Part shown: piece by piece, positions 43,149-51,984 of the stretch | Layout of the letters: each line of letters starts with the position of its first letter | How positions within the stretch are numbered: the first letter of the stretch is position 1 | NCBI RefSeq assembly: GCF_019733395.1 | Contig: NZ_JAIHOO010000001.1 | Coordinates: forward strand, 682,001-746,000 | From: Lysobacter sp. BMK333-48F3 | GTDB lineage: Bacteria; Pseudomonadota; Gammaproteobacteria; Xanthomonadales; Xanthomonadaceae | Direction of reading: 5' to 3' | DNA length: 64,000 nt | Made by a program: the position numbers and the translations under genes | Notes under the pieces: model-generated | The model's input: only the letters and a program-made list of their open reading frames with translations | Database searches by the model: none | What the model was told of the DNA's origin: nothing

Positions 43149-44495
43149 TTGAGCCAGCCGACGCCGCACGCGCCCGATTCGTCCCTGCCCGCCGCCGACG
43201 CGGCCCCGATCCCGGACGACGGTCGCCCCGGCACCGTCCGCGCGGTCAGCCGCTGGCAGATCGTCGGCCTGTCGATCAACGACGTGATCGGCAGCGGCAT
43301 CTATCTGTTGCCGGCCACCGCCGCCGCCCTGCTCGGCCCGGCCAGCCTGTGGGCGGTGCTGCTGGCCGGCTTCGCGGTGGCCTTGCTGGTGCTTTGCTAC
43401 GCCCAGGCGGCGAGCTATTTCGACCAGCCCGGCGGCGGCTATCTGTATGCGCGCGAGGCCTTCGGCCCCTTCGCCGGCTTCGAGGTCGGCTGGATGCTGC
43501 TGGTCACCCGCATCTCCACCGCGGCCTCGCTCAGCAACGGCCTGGCCGAGGCGGTGGGGCTGTTCTGGCCGGCCGCGCGCGAAGGCGCGGCGCGGGTGTT
43601 CGTGGTCGCCGGCTCGCTCGGCCTGCTGGTGCTGATCAACGTGCTCGGCGTGCGCACCGCGGCCCGCGCCGGCGTCGCCCTGGCGATCGGCAAGCTGTTG
43701 CCGCTGCTGCTGTTCGTGGTGCTGGGCGCGTTCTATGTCGATCCCAGCCTGCTGCGCAGCGATGCGCCGATGCCGGTCGACCACCTCGGCGAAGCCGCCT
43801 TGCTGCTGCTGTTCGCCTACGCCGGTTTCGAGAACCTGCCGGCCGCCGCCGGCGAGTACCGCAACCCGCGCCGCGACGTGCCGTTCGCCTTGCTGACCAT
43901 GATCGTGCTGGTCACCGTCATCTACTTCAGCGTGCAACTGGTCGCGCTCGGCACCCTGCCGGGCATCGCCCAGTCGACCAGCCCGCTGGCCGAGGCTTCG
44001 GCGCAGTTCGGCGGCACCGCCCTGGCCCTGGTGCTGACCGTGGGCGCGGCGATCTCGATCCTCGGCACCAACAGCAATACGGTGATGATGGGACCGCGCT
44101 ATCTGCTGGCCCTGTCCCAGGACGGTTACGGCCCGCGCGCCCTGTCGGCGATCCACCCGCGCTTCCGCACGCCAGCGCGGGCGGTGCTGCTGCTCGGCGC
44201 GATCGCCCTGGTGCTGGCGCTGACCGGCTCGTTCAAGCAGCTGGCCCTGCTGTCGGTGGTGGCGCGGCTGTGCACCTACATCGGTACCGCGGTGTCGGTG
44301 CTGGTGCTGCAAAAGCGCCATCGCGGCCGCGAAGGCGCCCTGCACCTGCCCGGCGGCCCGCTGATTCCGCTGGCGGCGATCGTGCTGTCGCTGGGCCTGC
44401 TGGCCAGCGCCAGCACCCAGAACCTGATCGCCGCGGCGATCGCGCTGGCGATCGGCGCGGTGATCTACAAGTTCCGCCGCGCGCCGGCCGCCTGA
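43149..44495 (+). CDS. APC-family amino acid permease
   Basis: 448 residues from TTG 43149, chosen because a strong GAGGGGA site lies 10 bases upstream; an earlier TTG at 43113 lacks one. About twelve hydrophobic helices are present. Helix 1 carries the family's 'GLSINDVIGSGIYLLPA' unwound motif that binds the substrate carboxyl and amino groups; 'YAGFENLPAAAGEYRNPRRDVP' marks helix 6 and the loop after it. Members are proton-coupled amino acid or amine transporters of the inner membrane. Substrate unknown. Confidence 0.93.
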   Translation: MSQPTPHAPDSSLPAADAAPIPDDGRPGTVRAVSRWQIVGLSINDVIGSGIYLLPATAAALLGPASLWAVLLAGFAVALLVLCYAQAASYFDQPGGGYLYAREAFGPFAGFEVGWMLLVTRISTAASLSNGLAEAVGLFWPAAREGAARVFVVAGSLGLLVLINVLGVRTAARAGVALAIGKLLPLLLFVVLGAFYVDPSLLRSDAPMPVDHLGEAALLLLFAYAGFENLPAAAGEYRNPRRDVPFALLTMIVLVTVIYFSVQLVALGTLPGIAQSTSPLAEASAQFGGTALALVLTVGAAISILGTNSNTVMMGPRYLLALSQDGYGPRALSAIHPRFRTPARAVLLLGAIALVLALTGSFKQLALLSVVARLCTYIGTAVSVLVLQKRHRGREGALHLPGGPLIPLAAIVLSLGLLASASTQNLIAAAIALAIGAVIYKFRRAPAA

Positions 44496-44615
44496 TCCGC
44501 GCCCGGGACGCGGCCGCGCGCGCAGCGCGGTCGCGTCTTCGCAGCCATAGGCGTCGTACCCGCGCCGGCGGCGCGCGCCCCCGCCCGAACGCACCGCCGG
44601 GCCGAAGCCGCCCCC

Positions 44616-44646
44616 TTGACCTCAACCAAAGCTGAGGTCTTAGCCT
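44616..44646 (+). promoter_or_regulatory. second SoxR-type promoter/operator
   Basis: TTGACC (44616-44621) and TAGCCT (44641-44646) are 19 bp apart, with the inverted repeat GACCTCA (44618-44624) and TGAGGTC (44633-44639) between them. This matches the SoxR box layout seen at 9704-9734. It lies 28 bp before the FMN reductase ATG. Confidence 0.8.
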
Positions 44647-44674
44647 GCGCGGGTGTTCCTTCACCGAACTTCCG

Positions 44675-45250
44675 ATGAACTCCGATATCCGATTGGCGCT
44701 GATCTACGGCAGCGTCCGCGAGGGCCGGTTCTGCGACGTGGTCGTCGACTGGGCGCAGCGCAGGATCCAGCGCCACGGCGGCTATACTGTCGAGCGCATC
44801 GACCCGCGCGACTGGCCGCTGGGCGGGCCCTCGCTGCGCGGCGACGAGGCGCGCCTGCAACAGTTGCGCCAGCGCCTGCACGCCGCCGATGCCTACCTCG
44901 TGGTCACGCCCGAGTACAACCACGGTTACCCGGCGCCGCTGAAGGCGCTGATCGACGCCTGCTACGAGCCCTGGCGGGCCAAGCCGGTGGCCTTCGTCAG
45001 CTACGGCGCCAGCTCCGGCGGGATGCGCGCGGTCGAGCAACTGCGCCAGGTCTACGGCGAACTGCATGCGGCCACCCTGCGCGACTGCGTGCACCTGATG
45101 CACGCGCGGCGCCTGTTCGGCGCCGATGGCGAACTGCGCGAACCGCAGGCCGTGCACGAGGCCATGGGCGTGCTGCTGGCGCGGCTGGGCTGGTGGGCGC
45201 GGGCCTTGCGCGATGCGCGCACCGCCCTGCCCTACGAGGCGGCCGCGTGA
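44675..45250 (+). CDS. NADPH-dependent FMN reductase
   Basis: 191 residues. Flavodoxin-like fold: the FMN phosphate loop is 'LIYGSVREGRFCDVV' (9-23), and 'YLVVTPEYNHGYPAPLKALIDACY' and 'PVAFVSYGASSGGMRAVEQL' are the family signatures of NAD(P)H:FMN or quinone reductases. It would reduce quinones, azo compounds or flavins in the cytoplasm. The SoxR-type promoter directly in front suggests induction by redox-cycling compounds, in line with SoxR targets in non-enteric bacteria. Confidence 0.93.
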   Translation: MNSDIRLALIYGSVREGRFCDVVVDWAQRRIQRHGGYTVERIDPRDWPLGGPSLRGDEARLQQLRQRLHAADAYLVVTPEYNHGYPAPLKALIDACYEPWRAKPVAFVSYGASSGGMRAVEQLRQVYGELHAATLRDCVHLMHARRLFGADGELREPQAVHEAMGVLLARLGWWARALRDARTALPYEAAA

Positions 45251-45271
45251 AATTTCCGGCGGGCCGGTGGC

Positions 45272-46051
45272 TCAGCGCGGCGCCGGCGCGCCGTCCGGCA
45301 AGGCCATCGACTGCAGCTGCAGGTCGTACAGCACGGCGGCGTCCTCGGGCTGCCATTCGCGGCCCTCGTGGCCGCGATAGCGCCGATGGAACGCGGCCAG
45401 CGCGGCCGCGGGGTCGCTGAGGTCGTAACCGATCAGGCGCAGCGCCGCCCACGGGTCGAAGCCGGGCGGCGGCTCGGCGCGCGGTTCGCGCGGCCACAGG
45501 CCGTAACCGGCCTGGGCCAACTGCGGCCAGGGAAACAGCACGCTCGGGTCGCTCTTGCGCCCGGGCGCGAGGTCGCCATGGGCGACGAGAGCGTGGCGCG
45601 GGATGCCCAGCCGCGAGGTGAGATCGGCGAGCAGGCGCAGCAGGCTCTGGATCTGCGCCGGCGCGAACGGCTCGCTGCCGTCGTTGTCGAGCTCGATCCC
45701 GATAGAGGCCGAGTTCAGATCGGTCAGTTCGCCCCAGCGCCCGGCCCCGGCGTGCCAGGCGCGCGCCTCGTCGGCGACCAGCTGGTAGATGCGGCCGTCC
45801 TCGCCGATCAGATAGTGCGCGCTGACCGGCCCCTGCGAGTTGCGCGTCTGCAAGGTGCGCAAGGCGCGCTCGGCGCTCTCCATCTGGGTGTGGTGCAGCA
45901 CGATCAGCTGCGCCTTGCGCGCATTGTGGTTGGGCGAACCCTGCCATTGCGCCAGCGGATTGCGCGCCGGCTGCACGCTGGCGCAGCCGACGGCGAGCGA
46001 TGCCGCCAGCAATACGCCGACGCCGCGCCGGGAAAATGCCGTTCCGATCAT
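45272..46051 (-). CDS. AmpD/AmiD-type N-acetylmuramoyl-L-alanine amidase, lipoprotein
   Basis: 259 residues from the ATG at 46051. The signal ends at the lipobox 'LAVGC' (Cys23), so it is lipid-anchored, as in AmiD. The Amidase_2 domain has zinc ligands in 'LIVLHHTQM' and in 'ALVAHGDLAPGRKSDPSVLFPW' (His and Asp). The middle 'VSAHYLIGEDGRIYQLV' and 'NSASIGIELDNDG' are family hallmarks. A C-terminal ~70-residue helical part resembles peptidoglycan-binding tails. It cleaves the bond between MurNAc (or anhydro-MurNAc) and the stem peptide in the periplasm. Confidence 0.94.
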   Translation of the reverse strand: MIGTAFSRRGVGVLLAASLAVGCASVQPARNPLAQWQGSPNHNARKAQLIVLHHTQMESAERALRTLQTRNSQGPVSAHYLIGEDGRIYQLVADEARAWHAGAGRWGELTDLNSASIGIELDNDGSEPFAPAQIQSLLRLLADLTSRLGIPRHALVAHGDLAPGRKSDPSVLFPWPQLAQAGYGLWPREPRAEPPPGFDPWAALRLIGYDLSDPAAALAAFHRRYRGHEGREWQPEDAAVLYDLQLQSMALPDGAPAPR

Positions 46052-46153
46052 GCGAGCGATACCCTTACCGCGAACTGCAGCGACGATGGCACGAACGCGC
46101 CATCGCGGCAATTCGGTCCGGCCGCAGACGCGTGCGTGCCGGCGCCGGAGGAC

Positions 46154-46627
46154 TTACCGACAGCCTTCCGGACCGCAAGGCGAGGCGGAGCGCCCCTGCA
46201 GCATCTGGTCGGCGTTGTTCTTGTTGGCCTCTTTCTCCGCGCGCCGCTGCGCCACCGTCTTGCACACCCGTTCGACCCGGTTGCTGCCGGTGGTGCGGAT
46301 GCGCTCGCACACCAGGCGATCGTCGTCCTGCTTGCCGGCGTATTCGATCCAGGCCATGTTCAAGCGCGCCTGATCCTGTTCCTCGCCGCTCAGCTGCTCG
46401 TAGCTGCGGCCGTCCAACAGCTTCAGCAACTGGTCCTGGCGCTCGCGCACTTCCTGGCGGGTGGCGATATCGAGCTTGCCGTAAGCGCCGCGCTTGGCTT
46501 CGATATCGGCGCGGATCTGCTGCTGTTGCGTGATCACCGCCTGGGCGTCGAACGGCGTGCGTTCGGGCGCGGCAACGGCGCCGGTGCAGGCCGCGGCCAG
46601 AATCAGGGTCAGTACGAATTTGCGCAT
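46154..46627 (-). CDS. secreted protein with charged helical body
   Basis: 157 residues from the ATG at 46627. The signal peptide (~1-19, 'GAVAAPE') is followed by a long charged helix-rich body ('AQAVITQQQQIRADIEAKRG', 'RQEVRERQDQLLKLLDGRSY') and then 'CERIRTTGSNRVERVCKTVAQRRAEKE', with a Cys pair near 108-121. The final '..SPCGPEGCR' adds two more Cys. It is common in Xanthomonadaceae with no known function. It lies 102 bp upstream of the amidase gene on the same strand. Confidence 0.83.
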   Translation of the reverse strand: MRKFVLTLILAAACTGAVAAPERTPFDAQAVITQQQQIRADIEAKRGAYGKLDIATRQEVRERQDQLLKLLDGRSYEQLSGEEQDQARLNMAWIEYAGKQDDDRLVCERIRTTGSNRVERVCKTVAQRRAEKEANKNNADQMLQGRSASPCGPEGCR

Positions 46628-46847
46628 GGTTCCTTTGCCTCGTCTGTAGCGGCGCGAATGCCGCGACCGGGTCCGTCGCCGCAGCGACCCCGGCGTGTCC
46701 GTGGTTGGTGGCGCCACCGTCCCTCGGTGGCGCTTCGATCCTAACCGCGACTAGCGACACACTCCATAGGGTCTAGCGCCACGATCGGCAAAGTCATGCC
46801 TGGCCACGATTCGGCCGGGGCGGAACGCTCCGCCCCGGCCGCCGTAC

Positions 46848-48101
46848 TCAGGGCCGCAACCAGTTGTTCGATACCGCCAGCATCGACAACAGGCGCACGC
46901 TGTCGCCGTAGTAGTCGCCGGCGCCGCTGGTGGCCATGTGGTTCCACAACCGGTCCAGCCAGGCTTGTCCGTCCGGATCCACGGTTGCGGCGACCGCGAA
47001 CGGCGCGGTGAAGAACATGCTGTTGTAGTTCTCCACCACCGAACCGTCGAGCTTGTAGCCGCTGCGCACCCGCAGCGGATCGTTGCCGGTCTTGGCGCGA
47101 ATCCACTGGCTGAGCTTGCGCGCTGCGGCGCGCGAGCGCGCATCGCCGCTGGCGGCGGCGTCGATGCCGATCCGCCACGGCACCCGGCCGGCGTTCCAGG
47201 AGTAATAGCCGTCGTAATCGCCTTCGAGGAACCCCGCCGGCGCCGGCCGCGCGCGGGTGTGGGTATCGACGACGAAGTCCGGCACCAGGCCGGTGCTGGC
47301 GGCGTAACGGCTTTGCATATCGGCCAGCGCGGCCTGGTGCGCGTCGAGCACGCCGGTCCAGTAGCTGTCGCCCAGGCGCGAGGCGAAGGCGCGGAAGTGG
47401 CCCATCATCCAGTCCGAGCTGCGGCTGCCGTTGTAGCGGACGGGCGATCCGGAATCGACCCAGTCGCCCAGGTGGGTGAGCTTGGTGGTCGGGTGGATGT
47501 TGCTGCGCCGGATCGCCGCGATCGTCCGCTTCGCCTCGGCCAGGTAATTGACCGTGCCGGCCGAGCCCCACTGGCGGTCGGCCAGCAACAGGGCATAGGC
47601 GATGTCCAGATCGCCGTCGGTGGCCGAGGCGGTGCCGCCGACGTTGCGGCAGGAAGCATCCTGCGCCCAGGCGGTCAGGTCCGGATCGATCTCGCTGCGA
47701 TGATTGCGGTTGTAGCGGTGCAGGCCGTCGAACAAGGTCTGCGCCTCGGCGTCGCTGCCGGCCATCATCGCCGTGATCAACATGCCGTAGCCCTGGCCTT
47801 CGGAGACCACGTAGGCATCGTCGGTGTTCGCCACCACCCGGTACTCGCCGCTCTTGCAACCCGGCTTGAGGTGGCGCTGCTTCCAGGTGCGGTAGAACGA
47901 CGCGGTGGACTGGTCGGCGGCGGCACGGCCGACGCTGGGGCTCAAGGTGCCGGCGACATAAGGCTGGCGATGGCTGCCGAACGGGAAGTTCGGCGCGGCC
48001 GCGGCATTGCCGGCGAACAAGGCGGCCGACAGCGCCAAGGCAAGGCCGTACAGGCCACGGCGCAACGGCGCGCGCGGGATGGATCGCGATAAGACGGGCA
48101 T
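46848..48101 (-). CDS. glycoside hydrolase family 8 endoglucanase
   Basis: 417 residues from the Met at 48101. Signal peptide ~1-36 ('GNAAAAPNF'). The GH8 signature 'ATDGDLDIAYALLLADRQW' spans 160-178, and the general acid Glu101 lies in 'SEGQGYGML'. The (alpha/alpha)6 barrel continues through 'SSDWMMGHFRAFASRLG' and 'VPWRIGIDAAA'. Family members hydrolyse beta-1,4-glucan, lichenan or chitosan. Export suggests degradation of plant, fungal or own cellulose. No bcs cellulose genes are in the window, so it need not be BcsZ. Confidence 0.93.
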   Translation of the reverse strand: MPVLSRSIPRAPLRRGLYGLALALSAALFAGNAAAAPNFPFGSHRQPYVAGTLSPSVGRAAADQSTASFYRTWKQRHLKPGCKSGEYRVVANTDDAYVVSEGQGYGMLITAMMAGSDAEAQTLFDGLHRYNRNHRSEIDPDLTAWAQDASCRNVGGTASATDGDLDIAYALLLADRQWGSAGTVNYLAEAKRTIAAIRRSNIHPTTKLTHLGDWVDSGSPVRYNGSRSSDWMMGHFRAFASRLGDSYWTGVLDAHQAALADMQSRYAASTGLVPDFVVDTHTRARPAPAGFLEGDYDGYYSWNAGRVPWRIGIDAAASGDARSRAAARKLSQWIRAKTGNDPLRVRSGYKLDGSVVENYNSMFFTAPFAVAATVDPDGQAWLDRLWNHMATSGAGDYYGDSVRLLSMLAVSNNWLRP

Positions 48102-48473
48102 GGCGAGTTCTCCGAAGTGGACGGGGAGGCGAACCGCCGCACGCAACGCTCCACGCGCGACCGCACAAGACGGACGCGCGAACACTCGCGGATTCGGAAA
48201 GCGGGCGGCGACGGCGTCCGCTCGCTGACGCGGCGGACGCGAGCGCAGGCTAGCGCGCCTGTATTACGGCCACCGTGACCGCCCGTGTGAAGCCGGCTTG
48301 CCCGGCGCCACAGATCGACCTTGGTCTAGGGGGCCGGGAATGGGGAATCGGGAATCGCAAAGCAGCACATCAAGACCCGCTTCTAGCTCCTAGCTCCTAG
48401 CTTTTAGCTTTTAGCTTTTAGCTTTTTACTATTCCCTATTCCCGATTCCCGTCTTCATTCCCGCCTTCGGACC
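48102..48473. other. intergenic with repeat element
   Basis: 372 bp between the 6-phosphogluconate dehydrogenase stop and the GH8 start. The part 48331-48463 is a repeat element described separately; 48102-48330 is the probable GH8 promoter region, with nothing distinctive seen. Confidence 0.5.
48331..48463. repeat. GGGAAT-type inverted repeat with heptamer array
   Basis: Left arm 48335-48357 (repeats of GGGAATSGGGAAT type) and a complementary right arm 48430-48450 flank six tandem heptamers TAGCTYY (48384-48425). A half element of the same kind is at 51025-51060. It looks like a family-typical intergenic repeat. Confidence 0.75.
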
Positions 48474-49379
48474 TCACTCCTTACGCACCGCATGACCGCC
48501 GAACTCATTGCGCATCGCCGCCAGCAGCTTGTCGGCGAACGAGTCTTTCTCGCGCGAGCGCAGCCGCTCCATCAGCGAGGCGGTGATCACCGGCGCGGAC
48601 ACGTCCAGGTCTATGGCTTCAGCCACGGTCCAGCGGCCTTCGCCGGAGTCCTCGACATAGGGCGCGATGCCGTCCAGGTGCGGGTTCTTGGCCAAGGCGT
48701 CGGCGCTGAGGTCGAGCAGCCAGGAGCGGACCACGCTGCCGTGGCGCCAGATCTGCGCGATCTGCTCCAGGTCCAGGCCGAATTCGGCCTTGCGGCCGAG
48801 GATGGCGAAGCCTTCGGCATAGGCCTGCATCAGGCCGTATTCGATGCCGTTGTGGACCATCTTGGTGTAGTGGCCGGCGCCGCTCGGGCCGACCCGGCCC
48901 CAGCCGCGTTCGGGCGCCGGCGCCAGGGTCTCGAAGATCGGCCGCAAGCGCTCCACCGCCGCCGCTTCGCCGCCGATCATCAGGCTATAGCCTTCCTTCA
49001 ACCCCCAGATGCCGCCGCTGGTGCCCGAGTCGACATAGTGCAGGCCGTGCTCGGCCAGCCGCGCGGCGCGGCGCTGGGTGTCCTTGTAATTGGAATTGCC
49101 GCCGTCGACGACGGTGTCGCCCGGCGCCAGCAGCGGCAGCAGGGCGTCCAGGGTCGCATCCACCGGCGCACCGGCCGGCACCATCAGCCAGACCGCGCGC
49201 GGCGCCGGCAGGGCCGCGATCAACTCGGCCAGCGAGCCCGCCGCCTCGATGCCGCGCGCGGCGGCCTGTTCGCGAGCCGCCGCGCCGGGGTCGAAACCCA
49301 CCAGCCGATGCCCGCCGCGCACCAGGCGCTCGGCCATGTTGGCGCCCATGCGACCCAGACCGACCATACCCAGTTCCAT
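48474..49379 (-). CDS. gnd: 6-phosphogluconate dehydrogenase (decarboxylating), short type
   Basis: 301 residues from the Met at 49379, the length of the short GndA/YqeC-like class rather than the ~470 of E. coli Gnd. The NAD(P) loop is 'MVGLGRMGANMAERLVRGG' (5-23). 'VDGGNSNYKDTQRRAARL', 'YVDSGTSGGIWGLKEGYSLMIGG' and 'GPSGAGHYTKMVHNGIEYGLMQAYAEGFAIL' hold the catalytic Lys and substrate contacts. It converts 6-phosphogluconate to ribulose 5-phosphate and CO2. Short forms often prefer NAD. Confidence 0.93.
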   Translation of the reverse strand: MELGMVGLGRMGANMAERLVRGGHRLVGFDPGAAAREQAAARGIEAAGSLAELIAALPAPRAVWLMVPAGAPVDATLDALLPLLAPGDTVVDGGNSNYKDTQRRAARLAEHGLHYVDSGTSGGIWGLKEGYSLMIGGEAAAVERLRPIFETLAPAPERGWGRVGPSGAGHYTKMVHNGIEYGLMQAYAEGFAILGRKAEFGLDLEQIAQIWRHGSVVRSWLLDLSADALAKNPHLDGIAPYVEDSGEGRWTVAEAIDLDVSAPVITASLMERLRSREKDSFADKLLAAMRNEFGGHAVRKE

Positions 49380-49695
49380 GCCGTCTCCTTCGTTGCCTTG
49401 GTTGCGCAGCGGCGTCGCCGTTGCGGGTGCGCGGCCATTGTCGTGGCGCGCGCGGTAATTCGCCGTGATCGTCCGCCACATGAGCGCGGCGCCGGCCCGC
49501 TTCAACCGCAGCGACTGCAACGCTGCGATCCAGCCCGGCCGTTGCGGCATCCCGACGTGGCCGGCAGTGCCGACGGCCGCAAAGAAAAATAAAAAAACTT
49601 CCACGCCGTTGTCGATCCGTGCAGCCTGGGTTCGTCGCCTAGGCAAGAGCGGCGATCGGGCCGCACTGACAACCCAACCTCACCGGAGTACACCC
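49380..49695. other. divergent intergenic region
   Basis: 316 bp between the 6-phosphogluconate dehydrogenase (minus) and the YciI-like gene (plus). An A-rich run at 49579-49600 is the only notable feature and may be an UP-type promoter element. Confidence 0.4.
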
Positions 49696-50097
49696 ATGCG
49701 CTTCATGCTGCTGATGATTCCCCAAGGCTACGAAACCGCCGCCGCCGACGCCCAGCCCAGCGTCGAGCAGGTCGAAGCGATGACCGCCTACAACAACGCC
49801 CTGATCGAGGCCGGCGTGCTGCTCGGCGGCGAGGGCCTGCACCCGCCGGCGACCGGCGCCCGGGTCAGCTTCGCCGGCGGCAAGCCGAAAGTGGTCGACG
49901 GCCCGTTCCCGGAAGCCAAGGAAATCCTCGGCGGCTACTGGATGATCGACGTCGCCTCGCGCGAGGAGGCGATCGAGTGGGCCAAGCGCTGCCCCGGCTC
50001 GCCGAACGAGATCATCGAGGTGCGCAGGGTGCAGGAGTTCGAGGATTTCGCCCCGGAACTGCAGGCCGCCGCAGGCGTCGAAGCCCAGCGCAGTTGA
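49696..50097 (+). CDS. YciI-like (DGPF) protein
   Basis: 133 residues from the ATG at 49696 (CCGGAG site). A dimeric alpha/beta ferredoxin-like fold of the YCII/DGPF family is indicated by 'MRFMLLMIP', 'NNALIEAGVLLGGEGLHPPA' and the signature 'VVDGPFPEAKEILGGYWMID' near 72-91. Relatives are often encoded beside ECF sigma factors; here no sigma gene is adjacent. Function unknown, perhaps binding a small ligand. It is convergent with the aldo/keto reductase. Confidence 0.9.
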   Translation: MRFMLLMIPQGYETAAADAQPSVEQVEAMTAYNNALIEAGVLLGGEGLHPPATGARVSFAGGKPKVVDGPFPEAKEILGGYWMIDVASREEAIEWAKRCPGSPNEIIEVRRVQEFEDFAPELQAAAGVEAQRS

Positions 50098-50137
50098 AAC
50101 CAGGCGGGCTTGCGCGAGTTCGGCCGGGCGAGGCGGC

Positions 50138-51016
50138 TCAGGCCACCTCGCGTCCGGCGCCGGCCTGCCACACCGCGTACCAGTCCTCGGCGCTCAGGCG
50201 GATCGACAGGGACGCCGCCGCCTCGCGCAGGCCCTCGATGCGGCCGCTGCCGGCGATCGGCCACGGCCGCGACGGATGCCGCAGCAGCCAGGCATAGGCC
50301 AGGGTCGCCGCACTGGCGTCGCCGTAACGCGGCGCCAACTCGGCCAGCGCCGCGCGCACCCGTTCGGCGCGCTCGTCGCCGCCGCCGAACAAACGTCCGC
50401 CGGCCAGCGGCGACCAGATCATCGGCCGCAGGCCCAGGGCCTGGCATTGGTCCAAGGTACCGTCGTCCAGCGGCGCCAGATGCAGCGGCGACCATTCGAT
50501 CTGATGCGTCGCCAGCCGGTGCCGCGCATGCAGCAGGGCCAACTGCGAGGGGCTGTGGTTGGACACGCCGACATGCAGCACCTTGCCCGCGGCCTTGAGC
50601 GCCTCGAAGGTCGCCGCCAGTTCGTCGGCGTCCATCAACAGGTCGGGCCGGTGGATCAGCAGCAGATCAATGCGGTCGGTGCGCAGCGCGCGCAAGGAGT
50701 GCTCGACCGAGGCCAGGACGTGCTCGCGCGAGCTGTCGTAGGACTTGATCCGGTGCTGCGGCCGCTGCGCCGAGGTCAGCCTGATCCCGCACTTGGTCAC
50801 GATGCGGAGCCGGTCGCGCAGCCCGGGCGCGGCCGCCAGCGCCTCGCCGAACAAGCCCTCGACCGAGTAGTCGCCGTAGATGTCGGCATGGTCGAAGCTG
50901 TCGATGCCCAGTTCCAGGGCCGCCTCGATCCAGCGCTGGCGCTGGGCTAGGTCGAAGTTCCAGTCGCGCATGCGCCAGACGCCGGCGACGATCGGGGAGA
51001 GTTGCAGGTTCGGCAT
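50138..51016 (-). CDS. aldo/keto reductase, YdhF-like
   Basis: 292 residues from the Met at 51016. A TIM-barrel oxidoreductase of the AKR superfamily. 'LGIDSFDHADIYGDY' carries the catalytic Asp and Tyr; the Lys ('IVTKCGI') and 'LLLIHRPDLLMD' (His) complete the tetrad. 'GVSNHSPSQLALL' and 'PWPIAGSGRIEGL' bind NADPH. The size and 'GDYSVEGLFGEAL' resemble YdhF. The substrate is unknown, but these enzymes reduce aldehydes or ketones in the cytoplasm. A GGGAAT-type half repeat lies just upstream. Confidence 0.92.
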   Translation of the reverse strand: MPNLQLSPIVAGVWRMRDWNFDLAQRQRWIEAALELGIDSFDHADIYGDYSVEGLFGEALAAAPGLRDRLRIVTKCGIRLTSAQRPQHRIKSYDSSREHVLASVEHSLRALRTDRIDLLLIHRPDLLMDADELAATFEALKAAGKVLHVGVSNHSPSQLALLHARHRLATHQIEWSPLHLAPLDDGTLDQCQALGLRPMIWSPLAGGRLFGGGDERAERVRAALAELAPRYGDASAATLAYAWLLRHPSRPWPIAGSGRIEGLREAAASLSIRLSAEDWYAVWQAGAGREVA

Positions 51017-51024
51017 GGGGTAAG

Positions 51025-51060
51025 GGCCGGGAATAGAGAATGGGGAATGGGGAATGGGCG
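51025..51060. repeat. GGGAAT-type half repeat
   Basis: A short run of GGGAAT/GGGAATGG units (51025-51060), beginning with the same GGGCCGGGAAT as 48331-48341. It overlaps the upstream region of the aldo/keto reductase. Confidence 0.65.
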
Positions 51061-51233
51061 TAGGCGGCCAGTCTAGCCGTGTCCTCATGCTCGCATCGCA
51101 CGGCGCGCCACCGCCTGTAGGAGCGGCGTAAGCCGCGACCCGGGGGCCGCAGAGAATCGTCTATCGCCGTCACCGCCTTCGCCCGCGCGCAAGCCACCGC
51201 TCCCTGGTCGCATCGGCGTCGCCTTCCGCAGCG

Positions 51234-51845
51234 TTACAGCTCCCCCACCCGCGCCAGCAGGCCGTCGAACACCTGCTCCAGCCCCGGATGCACCCCGCGC
51301 ACGCCGGCGATCACCTGCGCCGACCAGGCGAAGTACTCGCGCTTTCGCTCGACCGACCAGTCCTGCGGCGTCGCGGTCAGCAGGTCGCGCAGGTTGCAGA
51401 TCTTGTCGGCCAGCTTGACCAGTTGCGCCTCGCGCGAGGCGTGGGCGGCATGCTCGACCTGCAGGCGCTTGCGCTCGGCCTTGGCCAGGCTGCGGTCGTC
51501 GCTGACTTCCGCCACCACCGCGGCGATGCGCGCGCCGAACGCGGCCTCCAGTTCGGCGGCGGTGGTGTCGGTGTCTTCCAGGGTGTCGTGCAGCAAGGCC
51601 GCGCACAGCACCACCGGATCGTCGATGCCGCCTTCGTTGGCCAACACGTCGGCCAGCGCGATCGGATGATTGATGTAGGGCGAGGCCTCGGCGTCGCGGC
51701 GCCGCTGCTGCCGATGGCGTTGCGCGGCGAAGGCGGCGGCGCGGATCAGCAAGCCGGCGACGCCGGGCTGCGGACTGCTGGGGGCAAGGCCGTTGGCGGT
51801 CGAGCTATCGGAAATCGGGCTCCTGTACACCGGGGTTCTGAACAT
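51234..51845 (-). CDS. MESH1-like HD-domain hydrolase (putative alarmone hydrolase)
   Basis: 203 residues from the ATG at 51845 (AGGAG site). It shows the HD pattern of RelA/SpoT-type hydrolases and MESH1: 'YINHPIALADVLAN' (first His), 'LLHDTLEDTDT' (HD and ED), 'VSDDRSLAKAERKRLQVEHAAHAS' and 'VKLADKICNLRDLL'. Members hydrolyse the 3'-pyrophosphate of (p)ppGpp, or in MESH1 also the 2'-phosphate of NADPH, with Mn2+. It has no synthetase or regulatory domains. The substrate is inferred from family. Confidence 0.9.
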   Translation of the reverse strand: MFRTPVYRSPISDSSTANGLAPSSPQPGVAGLLIRAAAFAAQRHRQQRRRDAEASPYINHPIALADVLANEGGIDDPVVLCAALLHDTLEDTDTTAAELEAAFGARIAAVVAEVSDDRSLAKAERKRLQVEHAAHASREAQLVKLADKICNLRDLLTATPQDWSVERKREYFAWSAQVIAGVRGVHPGLEQVFDGLLARVGEL

Positions 51846-51984
51846 GAGGTCTCCTGGCGGGGCATGGGTTCGCGTGCAGCCCTCGGCGCCACGCAGCGGA
51901 AGCTGCGCGGCGCGACGGGAGCGAAGGGGCGGCCGGGCGCGGAACCGCGGGGCCGTGGCCCTATTGTACGCCGCCCCGGCAGGA

